Origin: Saprospiraceae bacterium
GTDB lineage: Bacteria > Bacteroidota > Bacteroidia > Bacteroidales > JAIPBB01
Reading direction: 5' to 3'
Assembly: GCA_021739805.1 (NCBI GenBank)
Contig: JAIPBB010000052.1
Location: 1 to 19,980 of the forward strand
Length of the DNA: 19,980 nucleotides
Below, piece after piece: positions 13,908 through 19,980 of this stretch. Under the pieces are notes generated by a model. The model made no database searches. It was not told where the DNA came from and saw only the letters and a program-made list of their open reading frames with translations. The position numbers and the translations under genes were made by a program. Every line of letters starts with the position of its first letter. Position 1 is the first letter of the stretch.

Positions 13908-15971
13908 ATGAAAAAATTAGCAATCTTACTCTCAATCTCATTGATGTTAGTCCTGACACAATGTAAAAACAAAGAAGAAATGAAAGACGATTCAAAAGAA
14001 ACAACAGAGCATTTTATCAAAGCTCCAATAATTGAAAAAGTTATTTCAGAGCTTCAAGCAAATCTTGGTGAAGAGAATTCTTTTCGAATCGAAAAAGGTG
14101 TAAATCAGGTTGCTGCTTTGTGGTTTGAAAAGGATGGAACTATTGAAGATTTTGAAAAGTTTTGCTCAGAAAATTTCGTAAAGGACGAAACAGAACTTGA
14201 TGTTTTATTTACAAAGCTTTCAAGGAATTTTGAAATTCTCTGGGGTAATTTTCACAAAATGAGCATGGAACTTAGCGAACCCTTGGATATGCCATTGGGT
14301 GAAATAAACGATATTGATATGCTTTTTGGCTCATATAGTCCTTCTTCTCATCTTGACGAAGATTTTTACAGCAACAAAATTGCTTTTATAACAGCTTTGA
14401 ATTTCCCCTTTTATTCACTTAAAGAAAAAAGCGAAATGGGAAAAGAATGGACAAGCAAACAATGGGCTTATGCCAGAATGGGAGATGTTTACACTTCAAG
14501 AATTCCTGCCGAAATCTTACAAAAAGCATCGGAAACATACACTAATGCCGACACATATATTTCGGAATACAACATTATAATGGGAAATCTTATCGATGCT
14601 GACAAGGCAACATATTTCCCTGAAGACATGAAACTTATCACTCATTGGGGCTTGCGAGATGAGTTAAAATCGAACTATTCGGGAGAAAATGGTTTAATAA
14701 AACAAAAAATGATTTACCAGGTTATGAAACGTATCATCGACCAGTCAATTCCCCAAATGGTGATTAACAATCCTGAATATAAATGGGAGCCTTACGAAAA
14801 CAAAGTTTATAAAGACAATAATTTGGTTGAATTTACAAGCGAACCTGATACACGATATCAGCATTTATTAAACGCTTTTCATTCTATGCAAGCGATTGAC
14901 AAATACTCTCCTCAATATCCAAACTATATTCAACGAAAATTTGAAGGAGATATGGAAATTTCTCAGGAAGATGTTGAAAAACTATTTGTTGAGTTTGTTT
15001 CTTCACCACAGGTTAAAGAAGTTGCGGCATTAATCAGCAAAAGACTGGGACGAAAACTTCAGCCATTTGATATTTGGTACGATGGCTTTAAAGCAAGGGG
15101 TTCAATGAATGAGGAAGAGTTGGATAAAATCACTCAAAAGAAATACCCGACAGCCAAAGACTTTGAAGCAGATTTTCCAAACCTTTTGGCAAAACTTCAA
15201 TTTACACCCGAACAAGCCAGTTTCATTTCATCAAAAGTTAGAGTTGATGCTGCCCGTGGCTCAGGACATGCTGCCGGTGCTGAAATGAAAAGTGATAAAG
15301 CCCGGCTAAGAACACGTGTAGCAGAGACAGGGATGAATTACAAAGGTTATAATATTGCCTGCCATGAATTTGGGCATAATGTTGAGCAAACAATCACTTT
15401 GCAAAATGTTGATTATTATATGATAAACGGAGTTCCAAACACTGCTTTTACAGAGGCTCTCGCTTTTATATTCCAAAAACGTGACCTTGAATTGTTGGGA
15501 CTAAAAGAAGAAAACTCAAACAAAAAACATTTAATGGCTTTAGATAATTTCTGGTCGTGCTACGAAATAATGGGAGTTTCTCTTGTAGATATGAATGTAT
15601 GGAAATGGTTGTATGAACACCCTGAAGCTACTGCGGCAGAATTAAAAGAAGCAGTTATTACAATTGCAAAAGATGTTTGGAATAAATACTATGCTGATGT
15701 TTTTGGAGCTAAAGATGAGCCGATTTTAGCAATTTATTCTCACATGATTGACAATCCGCTTTACCTTTCAGCTTATCCGATTGGTCATTTAATCGATTTT
15801 CAAATTGAGCAACAAATCGAAGGAAAAAACTTTGCAGAAGAAGTTTACAGAATTTACACACAAGGAAGACTTATTCCTCAGGTTTGGATGAAAAATTCTG
15901 TTGGAAATGAAATATCAAATGAACCAACACTTAAGGCAACCACTGAGGCTTTAAAGCTTATTGTTGAATAG
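13908..15971 (+). CDS. Large lipoprotein with HExxH zinc metallopeptidase motif
   Basis: From the ATG at 13908 the product has 687 residues. Residues 1-19 form a lipoprotein signal (LVLTQC, Cys19), so it acts in the periplasm or at the outer membrane. The only recognised catalytic motif is ACHEFGHNVEQ, with His486, Glu487 and His490; 26 residues later TEALAF supplies Glu516, the expected third zinc ligand of a gluzincin. The long N-terminal part is helical with many aromatic residues. The overall look recalls M3/M49-like oligopeptidases, but I cannot place it in one family. A GTG start at 13878 would extend the signal region unnaturally. It lies 64 bases after the toxin gene and no operon partner is evident. 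Confidence 0.7.
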   Translation: MKKLAILLSISLMLVLTQCKNKEEMKDDSKETTEHFIKAPIIEKVISELQANLGEENSFRIEKGVNQVAALWFEKDGTIEDFEKFCSENFVKDETELDVLFTKLSRNFEILWGNFHKMSMELSEPLDMPLGEINDIDMLFGSYSPSSHLDEDFYSNKIAFITALNFPFYSLKEKSEMGKEWTSKQWAYARMGDVYTSRIPAEILQKASETYTNADTYISEYNIIMGNLIDADKATYFPEDMKLITHWGLRDELKSNYSGENGLIKQKMIYQVMKRIIDQSIPQMVINNPEYKWEPYENKVYKDNNLVEFTSEPDTRYQHLLNAFHSMQAIDKYSPQYPNYIQRKFEGDMEISQEDVEKLFVEFVSSPQVKEVAALISKRLGRKLQPFDIWYDGFKARGSMNEEELDKITQKKYPTAKDFEADFPNLLAKLQFTPEQASFISSKVRVDAARGSGHAAGAEMKSDKARLRTRVAETGMNYKGYNIACHEFGHNVEQTITLQNVDYYMINGVPNTAFTEALAFIFQKRDLELLGLKEENSNKKHLMALDNFWSCYEIMGVSLVDMNVWKWLYEHPEATAAELKEAVITIAKDVWNKYYADVFGAKDEPILAIYSHMIDNPLYLSAYPIGHLIDFQIEQQIEGKNFAEEVYRIYTQGRLIPQVWMKNSVGNEISNEPTLKATTEALKLIVE

Positions 15972-16046
15972 TTTCAGGTTTAAAGTTTCAGGTTCGATGT
16001 TTGCCAAAATTAAAATTGAAAGTTGACATTGAGCGGAGTCGAAATG
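15972..16046 (+). repeat. Short intergenic repeats
   Basis: Just after the lipoprotein stop, GTTTCAGGTT occurs twice in 24 bases (about 15972-15995), and TTGAGCGGAGTCGAAATG lies at about 16029-16046. The second motif is, to my knowledge, a common dispersed intergenic element in Bacteroidota. No coding frame is supported here. Confidence 0.4.
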
Positions 16047-16057
16047 GAGGTTTTAGG

Positions 16058-16089
16058 TTTGATATTTATTAGTTGATAATTTAACTTTG
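16058..16089 (+). promoter_or_regulatory. Promoter in front of the broken M50-like gene
   Basis: TTTG (16058-16061) and TAACTTTG (16082-16089) are 20 bases apart, a good match to Bacteroidota promoters. The ATG at 16097 is only eight bases after the -7 box, so the transcript would be leaderless or nearly so. Confidence 0.55.
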
Positions 16090-16096
16090 TATATTG

Positions 16097-16471
16097 ATGT
16101 TTAAAATTCAAAAATATAACCTTCTTTTTTGTACCTTAATTTTTATTTTGTCAACCGTTATTGGGACAATATCTCATGAATATGGTTATATTCTGTTTGC
16201 GAAATACGTTGGTTATAAAACAGAGCTTCACTATGCTAGCATGAATTATAATAGAGAAAAGAGATTAAATGAATACTTTTCTATTGCCGAGAAATATCAA
16301 TATCAAATTGAAAATAATTTACCATTTACTGATAAAACCGAATTTGATAAAACCGGAAAACTTGATTTTAAAATATTATGACTTACAAAAGATGAGCTTT
16401 GGTTCGAAGATGATGATAAGAACAAATGGGAGTGTGAAAAGAAGTTTATGCTTGAACTAACCGATAATTAA
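16097..16471 (+). pseudogene. Chimera of M50-like membrane protein start and lipocalin-like lipoprotein end
   Basis: The ATG at 16097 opens a frame with a transmembrane segment (LLFCTLIFILSTVIGTI), then SHEYGYILFAKYVGY and LHYASMNYNREKR. This is the N-terminus of M50/site-2-protease-like membrane proteins, but the second His of HExxH is Tyr (HEYGY). The frame reaches TGA at 16379-16381. In the same frame, 16382-16471 then encodes LTKDELWFEDDDKNKWECEKK plus a short tail and TAA. That part matches the C-terminus of the lipocalin-like lipoprotein encoded at 16494-16910, and the TGA aligns with a CGA there. The locus is therefore an in-frame join of two gene pieces, later interrupted by a nonsense change. 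Confidence 0.65.
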
Positions 16472-16493
16472 CAATAAATTTAATAAAATATAT

Positions 16494-16910
16494 ATGAACA
16501 TTAACCTGAACAGAAAACTAATGCTGGCAGCGGCAGTAGTAATAATGCTAAATTTCAATAGCTGTGGCAAATATGATGATGGTCCAAAATTCAGTTTAAA
16601 AACCAAAACATCTCGTTTGGTTGGTGAGTGGGAAGTTGTGAAAGTTGATGGGGACAAAATCACTGATGCTGATTTTATTCTGGAATTTGAAAAAGGAGGT
16701 GACTTTAAAGCAACCTACACTTACGAAGATTATGGTTCCACATACACAGATGTCTATGATGGTGAATGGGAATGGGATTCAAAAAAAGAAGTAATAAAGG
16801 TTGATTTCGATGATGGCTATAACGCTGATTGGGAAGTTATGCGACTTACCAATGATGAGCTTTGGTTTGAAGATGAAGATAAAATGTACTATGAATGCGA
16901 AAAGAAATAA
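16494..16910 (+). CDS. Lipocalin-like domain lipoprotein
   Basis: This 138-aa protein has a hydrophobic signal and lipobox ending at Cys24 (LNFNSC). The mature part has the layout of small lipocalin-like lipoproteins of Bacteroidota: LVGEWEVVKVDG (the W-containing first strand), FILEFEKGGDFKATYTYED, GEWEWDSKKEVIKVDF, and WEVMRLTNDELWFEDED. Such proteins form a small beta barrel, and no enzymatic residues are visible. The ligand is unknown. It starts 22 bases after the broken copy of its own C-terminus, which suggests a former tandem array. It ends with a basic tail (ECEKK). Confidence 0.75.
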   Translation: MNINLNRKLMLAAAVVIMLNFNSCGKYDDGPKFSLKTKTSRLVGEWEVVKVDGDKITDADFILEFEKGGDFKATYTYEDYGSTYTDVYDGEWEWDSKKEVIKVDFDDGYNADWEVMRLTNDELWFEDEDKMYYECEKK

Positions 16911-17002
16911 TATAAGTGAAACTTCGTATTTTTCTTTAATACAATATGCAAAGTTAATCTTAAAAATTATTTAATTTTAACTATACAGACAAGGAAAATT
17001 TG

Positions 17003-17087
17003 TAATTTTGTATATAATACAGTCTGTCAATTAATTGAAAATCTGGTTTTTCAGTGTCAGCCGGATTCCTATCGGCTGATTTTTTTA
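17003..17087 (+). ncRNA. Possible small RNA between a -7 box and a terminator
   Basis: TAATTTTG at 17003-17010 fits the -7 consensus, and an intrinsic terminator ends at 17087. The stretch between them (transcript start about 17015, length about 72) contains a hairpin TGAAAA/TTTTCA at 17036-17053 in addition to the terminator stem. It has no open frame of note. No -33 TTTG is seen, so the terminator may instead serve the lipocalin-like gene. The rest of 16911-17188 shows nothing I can name. Confidence 0.3.
17057..17087 (+). terminator. Rho-independent terminator
   Basis: A TCAGCCG/CGGCTGA stem with a nine-base loop is followed by eight T. It lies about 150 bases after the lipocalin-like gene and 100 before the DUF4349 gene. 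Confidence 0.85.
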
Positions 17088-17188
17088 TGGAATTTTTTAA
17101 GATACTAATCTAATTAATCAAACGTTACATTACTGTTTCGATTTTGAGTAAGCATTAACCATTCTATAAACAATTAAAAACCTTTATT

Positions 17189-18109
17189 ATGAGAAAATTT
17201 ATTTTTTTGATATTAGGAATTGCAGTAATGATTTCGTGTGATTCATCGAGTGACAAATCTTTGGCAGAGGCTGAAGGTACTCAAATAGAAAAAGCAGAAT
17301 ATGCCGGAGTGACAGATGAAATTTCGCAAACTGATGCTAATGGATATACTGATGCTGCTTATCAGCTTTCAAATTCTTCTTCTCAGAAAACATCAAATCA
17401 ATCAGGCAATATTAATTACCTGCAACCCAAAGCTGAAATAAACAGAAAAATAATCTGGACAGCCAATCTCAAATTTCAAGTTAAAAATGTTGATACTTCT
17501 ACAAAATCACTTCAAAATATTATTAAAAAACATAATGGGTATATTTCAAGTATGGATGTTTCATCAACAAATTATCAAATAGACAATACAATTCAAATAC
17601 GAGTTTCGAATGATAAGTTTGATAAATTAATTGATGAACTTAAAGGCGAAGCAATTTTTGTGGATGAATTAAAAATTAAATCGAATGATGTAACTGAAGA
17701 GTTTATTGATATTCAAAGCAGGTTAAAAACAAAAAAAGAAGTTCGTGACAGATATATAGCAGTATTAAGAACTAAAGCCGGAACTGTAAAGGACATAATC
17801 GAAGCCGAAGAAGCAATAAGAAAAATAACTGAAGAAATAGAAGCCAAAGAAGGCAGGTTGCGATATTTAATTGACAAAGTCAATCTGAGTACAATTACTG
17901 TTACTTTATACCAAAAAGTTGAATATAAGTCCGAACCAAAAATTTTCGAGAAACCTTATGCAAAAAAATTGCTTGAAGGTTTAGGAAACGGATGGGCTTT
18001 TATTAAAGGATTTGTTCTTGTTTTGGTTAATATTTGGCCACTTATTCTAATTGTTATCTTATTCCTATGGAAAAGAAAATGGATAATGAAGAAACTGAAA
18101 AAAGATTAA
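17189..18109 (+). CDS. DUF4349-type lipoprotein with coiled coil and C-terminal membrane segment
   Basis: This 306-aa protein starts with a lipobox signal (AVMISC, Cys17) and a low-complexity Ser/Asn-rich linker to about residue 80. Then comes the DUF4349 pattern: KIIWTANLKFQVKNVD, IIKKHNGYISS, IQIRVSNDKFDKLIDEL, SNDVTEEFIDIQSRL, and a charged coiled coil (VKDIIEAEEAIRKITEEIEAKEGRLRYL) followed by VNLSTITVTLYQK. A hydrophobic helix at about 273-293 and a Lys-rich tail place the C-terminus in the inner membrane or cytoplasm. The family's function is not established; its domain layout suggests an envelope sensor or structural role. It appears monocistronic. Confidence 0.82.
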   Translation: MRKFIFLILGIAVMISCDSSSDKSLAEAEGTQIEKAEYAGVTDEISQTDANGYTDAAYQLSNSSSQKTSNQSGNINYLQPKAEINRKIIWTANLKFQVKNVDTSTKSLQNIIKKHNGYISSMDVSSTNYQIDNTIQIRVSNDKFDKLIDELKGEAIFVDELKIKSNDVTEEFIDIQSRLKTKKEVRDRYIAVLRTKAGTVKDIIEAEEAIRKITEEIEAKEGRLRYLIDKVNLSTITVTLYQKVEYKSEPKIFEKPYAKKLLEGLGNGWAFIKGFVLVLVNIWPLILIVILFLWKRKWIMKKLKKD

Positions 18110-18162
18110 AATAACTGTACAACAGAATGCAATTCGGCTGAAACAATTTATAGGTTTTTCTT

Positions 18163-18211
18163 ACCACATAAACTTAATTTTTTGTAATGTTGGTGATTTG
18201 TTTTATCTTTG
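18163..18211 (+). promoter_or_regulatory. Promoter block, copy 1 (TTTG-N19-TATCTTTG)
   Basis: TTTG at 18181-18184 and TATCTTTG at 18204-18211 are 19 bases apart, a textbook Bacteroidota promoter. The 49 bases from ACCACA (18163) to the end of the -7 box are repeated with small changes at 18972-19019. The leader to the ATG at 18269 would be about 50 bases. Confidence 0.65.
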
Positions 18212-18268
18212 GAAAACAATTTATTAATCATTTTGAAATTTAGGTTTTCCTTTTGAAAATTTGATAAT

Positions 18269-18934
18269 ATGAAATCATTAATATTAAGCTTAGTTGCAAT
18301 ATTTTTCTGCTTTGTTACAGTTAATGCTCAAAAAATTGAATGTGCAGATTTTGATAATCAAAAGACTTCAGAAATATCAAAATGGAGTGTAGGTGTTTTT
18401 GTTCATCCTAATTATTCTATAATAGACTATTCTGATTATAATAAACCTCAGTTCAATTTTAGTCCTGGATTATTGGTTGGAAGACAATTTGGAGAAAAGC
18501 TTACTTTTCAAACAGGAATAACTTACTTGGAATTTAATAGCATTTTCTATCCACTTTTTTGTGACCCTATTTCTTGTCCAGCTTGTGGTGATTATAAATT
18601 TCTTGAATTTCCACTTGATGTAAAATTCCACTTTGGGAAAAGTGAGAAATTTTTTAATTTTTATCTAATATCTGGCTTTTATGCTGGCTTTATGATTAAT
18701 GAAAAACAATATGAAGATGTGAATAAGATATATTTAAGGTATGAAGAGAAAGGATTTAGATTTGCCAACCTTAATTTAAATTTAGGACTTGGATATAATT
18801 ATAAATTAAATTCCAATTTTAGTATTTATGCTGAACCCTTATTTAAACAATTTATTTCTTCTCATAGTCATTGGATGGATAAAATATACATAAGACAATA
18901 TGGGCTTAGGGTAGGATTAAATTACCACTTATAA
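18269..18934 (+). CDS. Outer-membrane beta-barrel protein (PorT-like)
   Basis: This 221-aa protein has a clear Sec signal (residues 1-20, cleavage after VNA before Gln21). The mature part consists of amphipathic strands typical of the small barrel proteins called PorT-like or outer-membrane beta-barrel family: SVGVFVHPNYSII, FSPGLLVGRQFGEKLTFQTGITYLEF, FLEFPLDVKFHFG, FNFYLISGFYAGFMI, LNLGLGYNYKL, FSIYAEPLFKQF and a terminal YGLRVGLNYHL. Four Cys residues occur, two of them in SCPAC, unusual for a barrel strand region and perhaps a disulfide in a loop. The specific role is unknown. It is transcribed from its own promoter. Confidence 0.8.
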   Translation: MKSLILSLVAIFFCFVTVNAQKIECADFDNQKTSEISKWSVGVFVHPNYSIIDYSDYNKPQFNFSPGLLVGRQFGEKLTFQTGITYLEFNSIFYPLFCDPISCPACGDYKFLEFPLDVKFHFGKSEKFFNFYLISGFYAGFMINEKQYEDVNKIYLRYEEKGFRFANLNLNLGLGYNYKLNSNFSIYAEPLFKQFISSHSHWMDKIYIRQYGLRVGLNYHL

Positions 18935-18971
18935 TTTTACCAAATGTCATTTCGATATAATGAATTTTCCA

Positions 18972-19019
18972 ACCACACTAATTTAATTCTTTTGAATGTT
19001 GGAATTTGTTTTAACTTTG
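18972..19019 (+). promoter_or_regulatory. Promoter block, copy 2 (TTTG-N17-TAACTTTG)
   Basis: TTTG at 18991-18994 and TAACTTTG at 19012-19019 are 17 bases apart, two short of the usual spacing. The block is a near copy of 18163-18211, sharing ACCACA, TTAATT, AATGTTGG and ATTTGTTTTA in the same order. The ATG at 19027 follows the -7 box by only eight bases, so the mRNA would be leaderless or nearly so. Confidence 0.55.
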
Positions 19020-19026
19020 AATCAAA

Positions 19027-19552
19027 ATGAGCAATAAATCCGAACGATTAAAAAATTTGAATGATTCCAAACTAATTGATGTAGTCAAAAACTACAGACA
19101 ATATGGTTATGATGAGAGCTTAAGAAATGAAGCTATTTCAATATTAGAGGCAAGAGGAATTGATAAGGAATTTCTTCAAATGACCCATAACTATAAGAAT
19201 AGAACTTATGATTTAGCTAATGATTGCTATTTATCTTACTGTAGAAACTCGAAAATAGCCTTTTTTTCAAATGTATTATTAAATTTTAATTATCTTTCTT
19301 TCAATTTTTTTACCTGTTTCAAATGAAGCTTTTCAAGTGATAAATTTCATAGTTATATTAATTAGCTTGATTGTTTATACTGTTTTTCTAATAATGTCAT
19401 TTGTTGACTTTGATAAATTTTATAAGGCAGTTGATAAAAGCAAAGGAGCTGATTCAATAATTGTTTTTTTGATTCTAGGATTTGTTTTTTATTTTTTTAC
19501 ATATTTCTATTTTAAAAATAAAATGAGTGAGCAAATGAAAATGATTCAATAG
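19027..19552 (+). pseudogene. Small membrane protein gene with a frameshift
   Basis: The first frame starts at 19027 with MSNKSERLKNLNDSKLIDVV, a soluble helical domain with NEAISILEARGID, and runs to TGA at 19324-19326. The frame shifted by one base carries on the expected product from about 19283: ILIIFLSIFLPVSNEAFQV, INFIVILISLIVYTVFLIM, VDFDKFYKAVDK and IVFLILGFVFYFFTYFYF, with stop TAG at 19550-19552. Joining the frames by removing one A from the AAA at 19281-19283 gives a continuous protein of about 174 aa with a soluble N-terminal domain and three to four membrane segments. The cause may be mutation, sequencing error, or less likely programmed frameshifting. The function is unknown. 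Confidence 0.65.
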
Positions 19553-19553
19553 G

Positions 19554-19980
19554 ATGAAAAATTTCATATTAATTCTAATCTCAATTGTAATAGTAAGTTG
19601 TAACACTAGAAATACAACATCCTATTATTTTTCTGATGGAACAAAAATTGACTCATCAATTCATATTTCCTCTATCGAAAATGAATTAAGAAATATTCTT
19701 AAAACGAATAATCTTAACTCTAACAATTTAAACGTTTACACTTCCTTACACAAACAAATTCATACTGACATTTCAAAACCTTTAGCTTCTCACTACGACT
19801 CATTAGTTGCACGATTATACAAAGATGATAAATATGAAAAATCATATCTTGACAGTATTAGAAAAATAAAGCAATTGTTTAATACCGGAATATTTATTAT
19901 TGAAAACAAAACAGGAAGAGTTTTAGTTTATTATAATAGTTCATTAAATTCTGATCAAGTTCAAAAGAAGTATCCATTGG
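19554..19980 (+). CDS. Lipoprotein, N-terminal part (truncated by window end)
   Basis: The ATG at 19554, one base after the preceding stop, opens a frame that stays open to the window end (142 codons). It begins with a short hydrophobic signal and lipobox (IVIVSC, Cys16). The visible part contains IHISSIENELRNIL and, near residues 110-127, IFIIENKTGRVLVYYNSS. The latter faintly recalls the strand that opens penicillin-binding transpeptidase domains (pattern F.AIDP.TG.V.A.V), preceded as there by a helical region with DSIRKI. That similarity is weak and the catalytic motifs would lie beyond the window. It is probably co-transcribed with the frameshifted membrane protein. Confidence 0.6.
   Translation, partial: MKNFILILISIVIVSCNTRNTTSYYFSDGTKIDSSIHISSIENELRNILKTNNLNSNNLNVYTSLHKQIHTDISKPLASHYDSLVARLYKDDKYEKSYLDSIRKIKQLFNTGIFIIENKTGRVLVYYNSSLNSDQVQKKYPL

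Noticed and set aside
13748..14020. 90-codon minus-strand frame
   Set aside because: It runs antisense through the toxin end and the lipoprotein signal region and has no family resemblance; it is a shadow of those genes.
15972..16096. CRISPR or tandem array near the GTTTCAGGTT duplicates
   Set aside because: There are only two copies a few bases apart, with no regular spacers; no CRISPR-like array was seen anywhere in the window.

Overview
The window looks like chromosomal DNA of a Bacteroidota species, probably Bacteroidales-like. It is AT-rich (roughly one third G+C by eye). Several genes have the Bacteroidota promoter signature (TTTG near -33 and TAnnTTTG near -7) and few have a Shine-Dalgarno. 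There are many SPII lipoproteins and outer-membrane beta-barrel proteins, and the short arginine decarboxylase, SDR-type threonine dehydrogenase and glutaminyl-cyclase-like M28 lipoprotein are of types usual in that phylum. All names come from reading the sequence and recalled family knowledge; no search was run.

Layout. 1-230: the end of a GIY-YIG nuclease gene running into a tRNA-like relic, then a terminator. 291-904 (minus): gene debris, including an unmistakable AlbA_2 (Schlafen-type) ATP-binding protein fragment. 905-5339 (minus): an M28 peptidase/cyclase lipoprotein, a complete type II restriction-modification pair closely resembling R.HinP1I and M.HhaI (predicted site GCGC), and cysS. 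5459-6418 (plus): L-threonine 3-dehydrogenase. 6545-9839: a compact polyamine operon (arginine decarboxylase, agmatinase, deoxyhypusine-synthase-like enzyme) with a good promoter. 9864-11538: an acidic small protein and a divergent phosphoglycerate kinase. 11575-11634: a strong 19-bp palindrome. 11707-12983: a beta-barrel protein and a nitroreductase. 13007-13843: a dead Xre/HigA-like antitoxin and an intact RelE/ParE toxin-antitoxin pair. 13908-15971: a large HExxH lipoprotein. 16097-16910: a broken M50-like/lipocalin-like chimera followed by an intact lipocalin-like lipoprotein. 17003-18109: a possible small RNA and a DUF4349 lipoprotein. 18163-19980: a barrel protein, a frameshifted membrane protein and the start of a lipoprotein, with a duplicated promoter block in front of the first two.

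The best-supported biology is the GCGC restriction system, with which an apparent absence of GCGC in the window agrees, and the polyamine operon, in which agmatine-derived putrescine is the likely substrate of a DHS-like enzyme that keeps its catalytic lysine. The more unusual material lies in the accessory patches: a tRNA-like tail behind a GIY-YIG gene carrying two copies of one palindrome, an in-frame gene chimera stopped by an apparent CGA-to-TGA change, a duplicated promoter block, and a PGK homologue lacking residues normally needed for catalysis. I found no clear evidence of a wholly new multi-gene defence system.
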